Assembly (NCBI GenBank): GCA_020081605.1
Contig: JAHREC010000040.1
Span: 1-64,000, forward strand
Source: Albifimbria verrucaria
Lineage: Eukaryota > Ascomycota > Sordariomycetes > Hypocreales > Stachybotryaceae
Direction: 5' to 3'
DNA: 64,000 nt
Under the pieces are notes generated by a model. It ran no database searches and was not told where the DNA came from. It saw nothing but the letters and a program-made list of their open reading frames with translations. The position numbers were made by a program, and so were the translations under genes. This document shows, piece after piece, positions 10,191-22,239 of the stretch (position 1 is the first letter of the stretch; every line of letters begins with the position of its first letter).

Positions 10191-11186
10191 AGCTAGGTAG
10201 GACAGTAAGCAAATGCGGTTGGGTAAAGAAGGGTGTCGGTATTCAGGGCATACAAGTAATAGAGTTGCCTACCAAAGTAGGTTAAGGGGGCTTAAGGTGT
10301 CAATTGAAACGGCGAGGCCGAGGCATTAATGGCTGTTGGTTATGTAAATTTGTGGCAGAACCAACAGCCAAGCAATTTAATATCCTGGCTGGTGGTGGAT
10401 CCTCGCTTCAGCCTGAGCCACTCAGCACGTGGTGGTGCTGTGGGAAGGAAATGCAATGGCTAGATCCCCCTGTCCAACATTTAGATGGATGTGAAGTATA
10501 CTGACAAATATTATGTATATAACTTAGGGAAAAGGATGTCTGTAGCACGCGGCGGAGAATGACCAATGCTGATTGGTCAATTTTATCATGGCTATCCATC
10601 ACCGACAAATCGCCCGAATTTTAATTCTTTCCTAGCTCACTATCCGGTGACATGTTCCTCGTCCTGTCTTACTTGGTGAATCATGCTATTAAGTAACCTT
10701 GTTATTTTTACTATCGATTTCGTACTGAAAACCACCTTCGAAGGGATATGAGCGACGGATCGTCTAGACCCGCTTTAGGGGCCCTCCGCCCCAAGTAGGC
10801 CGCCCATAAACAAGCCATCAAATGACTTGGATAGGCCTGGAAGCACGAGATATAACCCCATTGTCCTTGACGAGCATAACGATACTGATAATTGTGTGGA
10901 GGGTGAAGATGATACTGGAGGGAAACACACGGCCGTGGCAGGCAACAAGGTCAAACAAGGGTAATGCTGGGAGTTACCTCTGGATACTCAACCAATAAGC
11001 AATCCGTCTCTCATACCGTGTCTCTGGTTGTTAGGAAGATAATGGTTTTGACACACCAAGGATAATAGCAAAAACCAAGATGAGGGTGGAGGAAATGACA
11101 GTTAAAGGGATATCGACAATGCTCGTGCAATAAGCAACGGAGGGTTTTGCAATGTATCCAAGAACGCTCTGGATTATATTGTGCAA
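10191..11186. other. Intergenic stretch without a supported gene
   Basis: About 1 kb between two minus-strand genes. Only short frames without domains, starts or splice context are visible. The first ~150 bp must contain the promoter of the GT31 gene. Confidence 0.3.
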
Positions 11187-12295
11187 TTAATCCTGGATAA
11201 TCGATCCACACCGCTCTACCCATATCTGGTCATTGCTCTTGAACACACATGCAATAAACGATTCGGCGTCTTTGAGAAGGCGCGACAGCTCATTGTGCAA
11301 TGCATCTAAGTCTTTAGCAGGAGCTAGCTTTGACTCGCTATTCCGCGGGCTGTCCCGTTGCTTTTCCACTTGAATCCACCCAATCTCGCGAAGTACCCGG
11401 TTACTGACCCCTTATGCTCTGTAACATCGTGTCTTTGTTAGTCGTATCACATCACTGTCCTATGATTCCTGGACTTACCAATTTTCTTAGTCATTTCCGA
11501 AATACGAAGGATCGTGCCATGATCCTCAGCGCCCCATGGGAAGTCTTTCGGTTGTAGGAACCAAAGCATCCGCGTCACCATATTCGCTGCCAACAGCGAT
11601 TGTTCTTTCTGTTTGGTTTTTGGTGCCCCACTAAAACATCGTTCTTTAGGTGCTACTTGGGGTGTGACCGAAGATGAGCTCAGTGTTAAGACCAGCATTA
11701 GCATCAGGTCGCACATTTTGGTGCCAAGGATTCCTTGCAGGGTATTGTAAGCTTGCTGGTAATGTTCTAGAATTTTATGGTCGTCATCATTCTTTCCAAA
11801 AAGCTTCCGTAGCCTCTCAAAGCCTGCCTGGATCAATGGCGGGACATCCTGGAACGGGATATCGCATTGAAAGTTGATCCGTTGTTTCCTTGGTCGTTTC
11901 CGCAAGGTACTTTCGTGTTTAAAGTCAGCCTCAAGTGCTAATCGCTTTGAGCTGCCGGCCCGAGCCGTGAGCACTTCCGTCGAAAGAACCGAACCCGTTA
12001 AGCGCACGATCCGCCGATGAGTGAGTCTTTGTCGGTGTCGACCTGGCACCCATTCGACGCCACTCGAATGCATAGCAGCTGCGAGGCCATCTATCCATTG
12101 GTCTTTTGTGACGACTTCTGGGCGTGTGTGTTGAATGGCGGCCTTTATCGTCGCAAACCAGGTGGAATGGGCTGGCGCGAAGGCGGCGGCAACCATGCTC
12201 TCTGATCCCTGTAATGCTTCGACTAGTTCCAGTGCAAAGTCTCGCCTGGTTTTGGTTGGTATATCTCGCAAGGAGCCAGAAGCTCCATCCGGCAT
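11187..12295 (-). CDS. Unknown protein, two exons, intact
   Basis: Exon 1 runs from the ATG at 12295 to 11479. The intron at 11411-11478 (GTAAGT donor, CGACTAAC branch, AAG acceptor) joins in phase 1 to exon 2, which ends with TAG at 11187. The 346-residue product has a basic middle segment (KRPRKQR) followed by a helical stretch (IQAGFERLRKLFGKNDDDHK..) and a hydrophobic Ser/Leu run (LMLMLVLTLSSSS). I recognise no domain. The basic patch could be a nuclear signal. Correct splicing that keeps a long open frame on both sides is the evidence that this is a real, functional gene. Confidence 0.6.
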
Positions 12296-12476
12296 GATTG
12301 GTTGGAGTTTGGTAGAAGGGCCCGTATGTCAGTTTCGCCCCGGGGTGAAATATGGTAGTTAGTTCCACCATCAGTGGCACTCAGTTGTTGCATGTCGTTC
12401 TATTAGAGTAGACCCCACTTATTTTCGCCCCGGGGCCAAAATTCACCTGATGCATTACGGCCCGCCCCTACGCCCC

Positions 12477-12512
12477 ATTATTATTATTATTAGTAGTAGT
12501 AGTAGTAGTTGT
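12477..12512. repeat. Trinucleotide microsatellite (TTA)n(GTA)n
   Basis: Five ATT units run directly into six AGT units, then decay. It lies just before the CA microsatellite, at the start of a gene-poor region. Confidence 0.8.
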
Positions 12513-12546
12513 CGTAATTTAGTAGTAGTGGCAGACACATTCACGT

Positions 12547-12549
12547 ATG

Positions 12550-12612
<63 letters not shown>
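12547..12612. repeat. (CACATA)n / (CA)n microsatellite
   Basis: Four CACATA units pass into about 20 CA dinucleotides. The frame that reads HIHIHTHTHT through it is not a gene. Confidence 0.9.
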
Positions 12613-12616
<4 letters not shown>

Positions 12617-15546
12617 TTAACCCTATACCCAAGCACGGAATACCCTCTACAATCCTAATCCACTTCCTAGACGTAACCTGTCACAGTATTGATGTCATTT
12701 GTGTTATCCTAATTCTCGTGACACTTTAAATTTTGAGCCGGTCTAGGGAATGTACCTCAACCACGTATGTATCCTCAGCAGTGTGAAAGTGGCGCAACCT
12801 TATGAGATATGAGTCTGAACCTCTCGAAGTTGCCAGAAAAGTAGTGGCATAGCTAGCTAGTGATTTGGGTTATAATCGAGGTTCCAGCAATGCCCCTTTT
12901 CCAAAAAGTACATTATAGGTCTTAGGATCCCATTTGGTATACGTACCGGATTTAGGGCAGGGTCCTACCTGGTGATGTAAGACGGGACTTCGTTATTTCT
13001 AAGGATACAGCTATCCGTAAGGGCTGTCCAGTGGTATATCATTAATGCAGTGAGATGCTTAGTGGATAAATTGGGCGCATCCGCCTGTACCTTATATTCC
13101 TATAAACCCAAACTTCCACTGGTTGGGCTAAACCAAAAGACGAACTAGTTACTTAAATGCTAAAGTAACCGTCCTCCAATAACCACAACCTTTTGCACAA
13201 CTCCATGGCTAAGCCCAGCTCCAACAGATGTGGTGGCATGCTGCATATTCCAGACAAAATTGATGTTACACTCGTAATATTCACCTAGCTATGCAAATAT
13301 CGACTTGCACCGCTGACAATGCAACAGCATATACAGTAACGCACATGACAACGTTGCATGACAAGGCTGTAATATGAAAGAAAATGATAGCTTGGTCACT
13401 CTATTTGATGGAAACTATCTCGAGCTCGATGTTGGCACATCTGTGCTCTCGACTTCGTAAGTTCGGTTCTAAGGCCAGGTGATCAGAGTCAAAACTATGT
13501 TAGAAGGGGCTAAGACAACGACGGCAGTTTACGAGCCTGATTCGAATCTCAACAACAGCTTCTTCACCACTTAAGGCTTTATCAAATTATGCTGGGGCAA
13601 AAACACTAGCCTCACTAGGGCAAATCGGAGTTTAAGCGGCTTTGTGTGAAGACAGTCTGCAAAGTGAAAGCCAGTGCTGACATTCATGTCCGGAGGTTGG
13701 GCCTACCATAACGCAGCCACTTCTTTATGAGTTAGAAGTAAGTAGCCTCCACACACTAGTGTGTACTAGTAGAAATAGCACAGTTCGAGATACAGTGATG
13801 TAAGATGTCTCATTGATTATGTTCTGCTTTTCGAGCAATAAAGGCCCATACGGCATCTGTATGCCATTCCAGGCATTAACAGTAGGGCTTGCCTGCCTAA
13901 GACGTCAACATCATTGTGCTACAACAATGTTCAAGTTAGGATTTCATGCCTCAAAAGATCATTAATTGAAGTACTTATTACCACCCACAATCCGTTTCCT
14001 ATGTTGTAGGCCCGTTAGATAAGACTTCCTGCTAATGGAAACATCGGACTGACTCCCGAGCTCAACAAACTCAATAGTCTTCGCATACATGCAAGACTTA
14101 TGTGCAGTGCAAGGTTGGTGATTCGCTAGTGCATTCTGAAGTCTCTGATGTTCTATATTTACTGATTACATTTCTGTGAGCAGTGTATATGGGGATCCTG
14201 AGCTAATATGTCGGGATGATTGACAGGGTTATCGTTCACTGGGGTTTAATGGCTGCTTGGTTCTGCTATGGATAAGTCATTGATTGTGAGGAACTTTTTC
14301 AATTTGACTCATTGTGACCTTAAAGGATCTGAGTTAGCAGTACAGAAGACAGGGAAAATACTAATGGGCATAAAACTGGTAATTAGATGGAGGAAGGAGT
14401 GAACTCGTTTTTATGACGATGGCTTGAAAACTCGAAACATGCTAAAAATACTTCGGACATTGGTGATCATACTAGAGTCACGATGACGTTTCTGTAGGGA
14501 TAAATGTAAAATCACCCTCCCTCCATTCATTGATACCTCTAAAGAAATGGAAGAGTTGCAATCCAGTAAGTGATTGTCTCATTGGTTGACTGAGGAGCTG
14601 AAACACGGAGCATTCTGTCCGTCAGCCACATGGCGTACCGCAGTACCCGCAGGATCGCCCCGGGATCACCCAAATCTCATGACCTGACTGGAGGCAGGTC
14701 GGACACCTAATACCTGGTAGCTGTATGATTCTCAGGGTTAGACACGTGCGCTAGTTGTTCATGAAGTGATGAGAACAGGGAGAGAAACGTACCTTGGAGA
14801 TTGGTCCTAAGGGCCTTGTGTCAGCCCTTAACCATGATTTTGGTTGAGGTTGCATTGGGACAACCATTATAGGGACGATGGTGAAAAATGATGGAGCTCT
14901 CCAGAAAATAAGGTATGAGAAGAAAGAAAGCACTAGGCCACACCATTAGATAGACAAGGTGCAATGAAATCAGAATATTAAGTCAGAAAGCACCGTTGAT
15001 TGAGCAGTTGTAGTAATAATTTACTCTTCCCAAAAAGATTTTAAAGATTGGTGCTCAGTAACTTCAAGTTCACTGGCTTTTACTCTATTATAAATATGTC
15101 TAGAGATCGATAACTAATTAATACCGAATACACCGTTTGACTAATTGCGCCACTGCATTTAAACTAGATGTTGATCCATGTCGTTCGGGCCAAAATCTCC
15201 GAAGCCTCAAGACACCCAATCTTGGACTACCTTTTAGACACTAACGGCACGGGAGTAGAGCTACTCATTTTTCGAGCTTCCATTAATTTGTGAGAATATA
15301 TACTTAGGATGACTATCTAAGACAGAGCATTCTCCCTCCACCCGTCCCCATTCCCAGGGTTATCCCTGTTGTGCGCTGTGGTTACATCTTCAAGTCGGAT
15401 GCTATAGGTTTCAAAACAACTGCTATAAGAAGCCTGCCGCGTCTTCCGATCTTTCTTGGATTACGACTTGTCCCAGATGACTATTACAGTCACTGAACGG
15501 CAGAAAGTTTTTGAGCTTCCTACCTCATTCCTGAGTCCATTGCGGC
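12613..15546. other. 2.9-kb stretch without genes
   Basis: No frame above 60 codons exists from 12730 to 14750, and nothing with a domain beyond that. Composition is balanced, not strongly AT-rich, so this is not an obvious RIP desert. It looks like old decayed DNA. A 19-bp exact match to 48022-48040 begins at 13049 (AGTGAGATGCTTAGTGGAT). Confidence 0.4.
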
Positions 15547-16001
15547 ATGAATTCTACCATGGATACTTCCTACCGTCCTACGGGAGGATGCCAGAATGAA
15601 CCTAAGGCAGCAATATGCAAGGTCGCGATGCCACATACTGTGATGGACAAGACGTTGGTAGACATATTGCATGAGTTGCGCGCCCTGGATCGCTATATGC
15701 GCGTCAAAGTGCAGGAACAGCTGGGTGCCATCGAGACCAGCCTCATTGTACGTATGAAAATCTGCTGAAGCTTGTTACGCCAGAAGTAAGAACGATCTGA
15801 CAATATGTGTTCCATCTTCTATAGTATTTAGAGGACAAGAGTCCCACCACAAACGAACCGTATGCTACTGCCGGTAGCTGTTATACAGCAGGAATTGATC
15901 ACCAGTTGCCCTGCACAAAGGACAATATTGGCTCGGCTGTGCCGTTACCAAGCCTAGATTCCGTGAATGAGAAGGTGTTGTTACTGATTCCCCTTAGGTG
16001 A
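15547..16001 (+). CDS. Unknown small protein, two exons
   Basis: ATG at 15547, exon 1 to 15747, then an intron of 77 nt (15748-15824: GTACGT donor, GATCTGAC branch, ATAG acceptor) in phase 0, and exon 2 to a TGA at 15999-16001, for 125 residues. Exon 1 has an acidic/basic helical part (LVDILHELRALDRYMRVKVQ), and exon 2 holds two Cys. No signal peptide and no known domain. A minus-strand frame (15899-16285, ATG near its start) overlaps exon 2 and is the competing reading. The spliced plus-strand model is favoured because the intron signals are textbook. Confidence 0.4.
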
Positions 16002-16497
16002 CTTGAGGAGGCGTCGCTTATCACATTACGAAGTCGAGGCAGAAGATTATTTCCTATTTCTTGCTTATAAGTTATTCCATCCAATGCTTGTGCCTGTATT
16101 TTATTTCTACTCATATTATAATTACGATCTCTATGTTTTGAACTCGCTCGTTGTCTACTATGGCTGGGACTCATACCATATGAGTGAATAGGCATATAAC
16201 CGCACTCGTCTCTTTCTTCAAGCTGGACCAGAATCCACCCTCCATCCTTTAAATTCATAGTATCAACACGGAAAAATACTTGCATTCTTGTTTATTGGCA
16301 TCCAGAGCCAAGCTCGGAAAAGCAATGCCGCCAGTTCGATCTTCAGTCTCCCCGTGGACATGATATTTTCACTATATGCTTAGCAGCGCACCATACGTTA
16401 CGAAACAGACTACTTAGTCAAATCCTACCATGAGGTTCATGGTCACCATAACTTTTGAATAGAGAACCTAAGTATAATCATAAGGTAGGTAGGTGCA

Positions 16498-17056
16498 TTT
16501 AATGATCGTTGGTCAGATCGATGGCTGTATTTCATTCACTTCTTCTTCGAGGGTAGATCTTCCAATGGCCTTTATTCCTTGCTGCATACCTCCTAACACT
16601 ACATAGGATATTTTGCGTACAACTACAACAAGATGCCTAGCCGGGTGGACCTTTTCGGCCAGATGTGGAAGGAGTACGCCCTCTCCGACACGCGTTATCT
16701 GAGCGAAGACTCCTTCGTCGTCACCATGGAGGCCATCACTGCCATGTTCTGGGGGCCCCTATCCATCCTTTGTGTCTATTTCATTGTTACGTCCCACCCA
16801 CTCCGTCATCCGCTGCAGCTCATAAAGCCTCGGCCAACTATACGGCGACGTGCTGTACTATGCCACTTGTACTTTTGCCACCCTCACGTAAGGTCTGCAC
16901 TGCTGCAGCACTAACCGTTTCTATTTCTGGGCATATTACTTTCTTTGCAACGCCTTCTGGATTGTGATACCATTCATGCTAATTGCCTGGAGCGTCAAGT
17001 TCACCGGTAGAGCCTTTGCTAAGGTACAGGCTGTGGAAGATGTGAAGAAAAGGTGA
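16498..17056 (+). pseudogene. Emopamil-binding (EXPERA) protein, decayed
   Basis: Clear C-terminal two-thirds of an EBP/EXPERA-domain protein, the delta8-delta7 sterol isomerase-like family of ER membranes. Exon ..SDRWLYFIHFFFEG ends at 16552. An intron at 16553-16606 (branch TCCTAAC) is followed by YFAYNYNKMPSRVDLFGQMW, KEYALSDTRYL, then the membrane segment ITAMFWGPLSILCVYFIVTSHPLRHPLQ. A one-base loss near 16826 shifts to GQLYGDVLYYATCTFATL, a TAA stop follows at about 16879, and the same frame goes on as NRFYFWAYYFLCNAFWIVIPFMLIAW to a TGA at 17054. The N-terminal membrane span is missing. Frameshift, stop and truncation together make this a true pseudogene, copied or moved from a conserved gene. 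Confidence 0.85.
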
Positions 17057-17080
17057 TCACTAGCTGGATCAATTGTATTA

Positions 17081-17337
17081 CCCCTTGAGGCCACGAAGGT
17101 GCAGACTAAGTAACAAATTCGTATAGTGGCCAATTAGAACCAGATGAAAACTAGATACACAGAAGGCCTCGTAAACTGACCGACCATAGACGTACCAGCA
17201 TTGACCCGCGGTACTGTATAGCTACATCACGATCATCATCATCAACATACGGTTTTGAAGTTACTTTATGTACTGACAAGATGACTAAGATATTGTGGGT
17301 TAGCTACTTAGTCTGCACCTTCGTGGCCTCAAGGGGA
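17081..17337. mobile_element. MITE copy 1, 257 bp, 32-bp terminal inverted repeats
   Basis: The left end CCCCTTGAGGCCACGAAGGT, continuing to GCAGACTAAGTA, is mirrored exactly at the right end (TACTTAGTCTGC..CAAGGGG). TA flanks both sides (17079-17080 and 17338-17339), the target duplication of Tc1/mariner-type transposases. There is no coding capacity. The interior carries the AATTAGAACCAGATGAAAAC and GTACCAGCATTG blocks shared by the other copies. Confidence 0.9.
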
Positions 17338-17391
17338 TAGGACCCAGTACTTTGGGAAGCGTTCGTTCCACGCCTTGAAGGGCGCCTTGTA

Positions 17392-17647
17392 TCCCCTTGA
17401 GGCTCATAAGGCACAGACTAAGTAGCAAACTAGTAATTTGACCAATTAAAACCGAATAGAAGCTAGAGACTTAGATGGCCTAGTAAATTGGCCGATGAAA
17501 GATGTACCGGCATTGCTCCGCGCTACATATAGCTACATCGCGATGATCATCGTTAACGTGCAGTTTTGAAGTTATTCTATGTACTGATGTATGACTAAGA
17601 TGTTGTGGGGCTTCTACTTAGTCTGTGCCTTATGAGCCTCAAGGGGA
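17392..17647. mobile_element. MITE copy 2, 256 bp
   Basis: Same family as the copy 54 bp to its left. TIR TCCCCTTGAGGCTCATAAGG continues to CACAGACTAAGTAG and is matched exactly at the right end (CTACTTAGTCTGTGCC..AAGGGGA), with TA duplications at 17390-17391 and 17648-17649. Within each copy the two arms agree perfectly although copies 1 and 2 differ from each other at several TIR positions, which suggests arm-to-arm correction or independent recent insertions. Confidence 0.9.
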
Positions 17648-17649
17648 TA

Positions 17650-19091
17650 GTAGGCCAGAAGCAAGATCTGGTGCATGCCATAAGGAGGTTACGTGACGTA
17701 TTCTCTGTAGCTCCATTCAACGTCTCTAGTATGACAACTTGCCTAATCCTACGTGATATTACCAGCTTCCTGTCTCCTCCGCGTTTGTTTCCTATTGCCC
17801 AATAACCCTCTATGTTTTTCCCGTATGTGGTTGATCTTTTTGGGATACGTACCTGTTTGGACACTTGATGTGATCCTGCCTGCGCCCCTAGAACGGTTCG
17901 ATAATGTCCTTGCGGGGCTGATACCCACTCTACTTAGAACGATCCCACAGTCCAGACTAGTTGCCATGAAAAGAACTTGGATCGCATCAGTGCTCTTCCT
18001 CAATTAGACTACCTGAATGTACAGACCACTAATGGGACCTCCCTTTCAAGGTTGTGAGGCAAAGAGACATGGTTCCGGAGGGCGATACGAAAGATTTTGT
18101 AAATGCGTTCGCTCACGCTACAAATCATGAGAAGTGCACGGTTGTCCACGTACTAGTAAGCCATTACAGGGCAAGTACGCTAGATTAGCTTATTGTTTCT
18201 GAAACAAGGGCCAGATTAATGGGTTTCGCAAATGTGTACCGCTTATCCGTTCTTGGGTCCCCACGTGGCCAAGGATTTTTGCAAGCTAACCCATCCCGCA
18301 TCCGTCCCGCTTCGGGAGGCAGAATAGTGGATAAATTTTCGTTGGGGGTCCTAACCATCATTCGTAGGCGGCAAGGATGTTATGGCATTGTCTCGAGGAT
18401 TAGAGGATAGACGAGTCTGTAAGTTATAAAATTTGAAATAAATAAAAATTTACAATACAATCACCCGTGGATATTGCCAGTCTCGACTCGACCGAGATAC
18501 CAAAGCATTCTATGCAAGGTTTTTGGTCCCGAACTTTAGTAGTAGGAATGTCGTTGAAGATGTCTTTGAGGATAAGCCGAATGCCGCTTTGACTAGGAAT
18601 GGAGGCGCTGGGACCATAAGCTAGATCCCTGATTTTATATTCGCTCTAGTAATATATCCAAAGTGCAAGCACGGCTCGCCATGAGCAATAACCACTTAAT
18701 GCCAGAGCAAGCAAAGAGGGATTATCTATATCACTTTACAGGTTCGCCCCTTTTATAATGAAGCGTAAGCAGCGCAAGGCCAAATTTCTACCTACCACTT
18801 TGATTCCTAATCTTTCTGCGGCCATGCAAATCCACTTCTGGTGAATACCAAGAGCATCAGGTTTATACATCATGGAGAGACCCTAGAAGCGAGCATGATG
18901 CCAGATGTAAATTTGAAGGATTCTGAAACATATCAGCACACTCATATTTTGTCCATCCGCGTACACGTCATTTGACTCCCTACAATCTATCAAAGCGACT
19001 GCATGCCTCGTGGCTCGTCAAGTGCGGAAGTTCCACACAAAGGCAGTTTTCTATCGACCATACATTCGTTAATACTGTACCTACACCAATC
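17650..19091. other. Gene-poor stretch
   Basis: Only short frames without domains. A frame at 17753-18007 starts with a hydrophobic segment but has no supporting splice or promoter context. Nothing further is seen. Confidence 0.3.
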
Positions 19092-20235
19092 ATGGTTTGT
19101 ATCACTCGTTTCTCGACCCTTTCCGTTATTGCCACGGCCATCCTTTCAAGCTGGGCCAAAGCTCTGTCCCAAGGAATCACGGCCCGCGCCGCGGTGCACG
19201 ACCACGACCACTGAGCTGGGCATTCGATACACCGTAACTGGCACGGTTCAGACTGATGCCATTCACGGCTCACTGAACGTCAAGTATGGCGAAGATGCAG
19301 GGAGCACCGGCGTCCGGGTGCCTATCTTCACCACTGCTTTCGAATTTGGCGACCTAGGCTGTATTACGGCGTATGACTTCTACAACTCGGATGTGCTTGT
19401 TCCGAAGGCTTTACTGTCACCAATTTTCGTGAGGGCGCTAGAAGAACCATGTGAAATCGAGGCCGCTCTGCCACCATCTCCTACAGTCTCGAACTGCAGC
19501 CCTTATGGAGATCATTGTGAGTCGAGGACAGGATTCCTTAACGGCAGTAAATGACAAGTATCGATATTAACACTTTTCCTACCCAGGGCACTGCGAGGCA
19601 TGGCAAACTGCCACTGACGGGCCATCAGATGATCCTCCCTGCTACCCTCTCCCACTGGCTCAGCCTGCAGCGCCCATGGTGACCGCTGTAGGTTTTGGAC
19701 GACATCTGAGCACTGCATCGCTCATGAAACTGATACGAGATGGGGCACTGCAATCTGCTTCAAACAGCTAAAAGTGACTTGTCGGCAAAACCGGTGTTGC
19801 CACCTTCTCCTACCAGCTCTGCCTGCAGCCCCATGGCGACCATTGCAAGTAACCCGAAATCAACATCAAATCTTTCCATATTGTTGACGTTAGTACCTAG
19901 GGTACTGTGAGATTCTCGAGACTTGGACCAGATCACCAGAACCAACCAAGGAAGATATCGTAGCGCCTTCGTCAACCGCCACATATGTTTCGCCGTCAAG
20001 CGGGGATGAATGCACCCATGATAGGGAACACTGCCCCCATGGCGGCTCTGAGTCCACTGACTCGGCTCCTGCCGGCACGGTCTCTGTGGCTCCTGTAGTC
20101 AACTCGACCATGCCCTTATCTCCCGCTGGTCAGCCAGCTGTTACGCCTATTCCTGGAGGCACCGGAACCTTCTTTATCGTCTCGACGGGTTGGCTGGGTA
20201 TCTGGGTTCTGATGATGCCCTTCACAAACGCTTGA
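19092..20235 (+). pseudogene. GPI-anchor-type secreted protein with CSP-GDH-HC repeat modules, decayed
   Basis: ATG at 19092 opens a signal peptide (MVCITRFSTLSVIATAILSS). After a frame change near 19205, a globular domain follows (LGIRYTVTGTVQTDAIHGSL ... FGDLGCITAYDFYNSDVL). Then come three copies of a module, PPSPT..CSP(Y/H)GDH at 19462, 19650 and 19782, each followed by an intron-like stretch (clear one at 19517-19586, GTGAGT..CCCAG) and an exon starting GG-CAC-TGC (HC). The last module gives EHCPHGGSE, a Ser/Thr/Pro-rich stalk and a hydrophobic C-terminus (GTFFIVSTGWLGIWVLMMPF) ending in TGA at 20233, as expected for GPI attachment. Several frame breaks and a damaged acceptor in the middle copy mark it as a pseudogene. 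Confidence 0.6.
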
Positions 20236-22235
20236 ATGGGAAGATTATAAGGTAGCTCGAGGATTTTGGCGTAAATTCATAAGAAGTACCAGTTCATGGT
20301 ATAGCTACTTAGAACATAATTGCAGGAATCAACGTTTCAATGTCTTTTTATTTCTGGTTACTAGTAAGGTGATCCAATTCTTAATCGTTGTAGCTAGATG
20401 TTCACCTTATACCCTTCAATCCCTCACTCATTGTCGTGGCGATACTTCGAAGCAAGCAGCATAAGCATATCCAGAAACTATAGTCGAGACAATTACTATT
20501 ATGTATTTGAGTAGAAGCTTGACAAACGAAAATGATTTTTGCGGTCACTGACCTGACCACAGTTAAGTATTATAGAAGACACTGTCACTTCTCTTTGCAT
20601 ACTTCAACACCATGCCTCTGTAGCTTGTACCCTCTTATCTACTCTGTCGGCGCGGGAATGATCTGTCAACTTTCCCCATCAGTCGAGTTCCTTCACCAAT
20701 AGAGTGGCGTGAGTGAGCTCTGGTACTTCGCTTGGGTTCACTGTATGACTACGACTTCTCGATACGATGAGCCTTCATTTAACTAACTCCCCTTCGTCCT
20801 TACCTTGCTGTGTTGAGCCCTCAGCACCGGTAGCAGAGCGCGGCTTGGGCCGAGGATTATAAGGACCCTATTACGCAAGTACTTTCCCACAAAGACAAGG
20901 CTCGACTTCAGGTCTTGGATAACTTGTGGGTCACCTAGAGCTGGCACGAAGCAAAGTCACTCGTCCATAGAACCAAGAAACTACGAGAGCTAGGTATCCA
21001 AACGTGGATTAGCGACCAAACCGATTTTGATAGCGAGGAGAGTGATAGCGAAAAGTATATAAGATTGCGGATTCATGGGTAATAAGAGATCTTCATTACT
21101 GGCAATGGTACCACCAATGAGAGCTTATAGCAGATATACTGGTCAAGATTTACAATTCTGCCATACATGCGGCTTGTAAATTACTAAAGTCGCCTAACAA
21201 TATACGCTTTATATACGAAATAGAAATAAAATATTACTAGAGGCTTATACGTGGGGATAAGCATACCCGCTAATAATACCATTCCTCCTGGCATCCGCAA
21301 TGCAACCTACCGAAATAGATACCATCCAGCAATGCTAGAAAGACAGGGCAGATATAAAAGGCAAATGGGGGCTATTCACTAGAGATTAGTAGGGAGAAGG
21401 AGATCTTGAAGGCCGCAGTACCTAGTTCTGCATTAAATCTATTGTTATAACTGAAAAATTTGGATGTAACCGCTATCAAAAGCTACCACCAGATCGGTAG
21501 CTTTGCTTCAGTGGTGTGTTGAATATTAGACAGGTGCGGATTGCAGTCTCTTATATAGACGGTATTGAACTTCCCAAATACTTGGATGGTTTTGTTCCTG
21601 AACTTTCTTTCCTCGTCACAATCTACGAGTTAGTTTTCTAATCCGAGCCCTTATATCCCCCATATGAGTGCCTCGGTAACCCATATCTCATGAGATGAGG
21701 AACAAGCACAGCATTTGGTAGGTGATTGGTTGAAGTCTGACTACGACCACACTGCTCTGTTATGGGAATAGATTGGTGGAAAACAAAAATATTAAGTAGG
21801 AGAAAGGGGTGACCTGATGACAATGACAGAATGGTCTGGTATGCACTTTGCATTATTCTACGTATAATATCTGTGGATATGTCGTCCAATCAGCAATTTT
21901 TTCATGTAGCTGTGCACACACAGTCGTGCCTGGCGGCTGCCTCCTGGAGGTAGGCTCGACAGCCCATCCAAAAGGGATACTATCTTCGCAGCTAACAATC
22001 AAATACACAAAAGTCCTCCAATTGGCAGTATGCAAAAAGTGGTAGCTAGGTAGTCTATCAATATTTCCAAGGTTACACCAAGCAATGCCTACCACAAGGG
22101 CATAATGTCCAGACCAAACGCCATCCTGGGTTCCATTGAAACCCTCCGGGATCATCCTCATTTCAAACAAAGCCCTGGTCAATAAGCCATGCTTTCCTAT
22201 AGGGCAAAACCCACACATCACGAATTTCCTCATAC
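20236..22235. other. 2-kb stretch without a supported gene
   Basis: Almost no open frames up to 21600. A minus-strand frame from an ATG at 22233 (to 21853, 126 codons, Cys- and Trp-containing) has no domain, signal peptide or splice support, and I treat it as doubtful. Confidence 0.3.
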
Positions 22236-22239
22236 CTAT

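Noticed and set aside
12613..15546. RIP-mutated transposon desert
   Set aside because: Composition is not strongly AT-rich and no transposon motifs are visible. A RIP index computed over the region would settle it.
15899..16285. 128-codon minus-strand frame
   Set aside because: It overlaps the second exon of the plus-strand gene, which has canonical splice signals. Kept only as an alternative in that entry.
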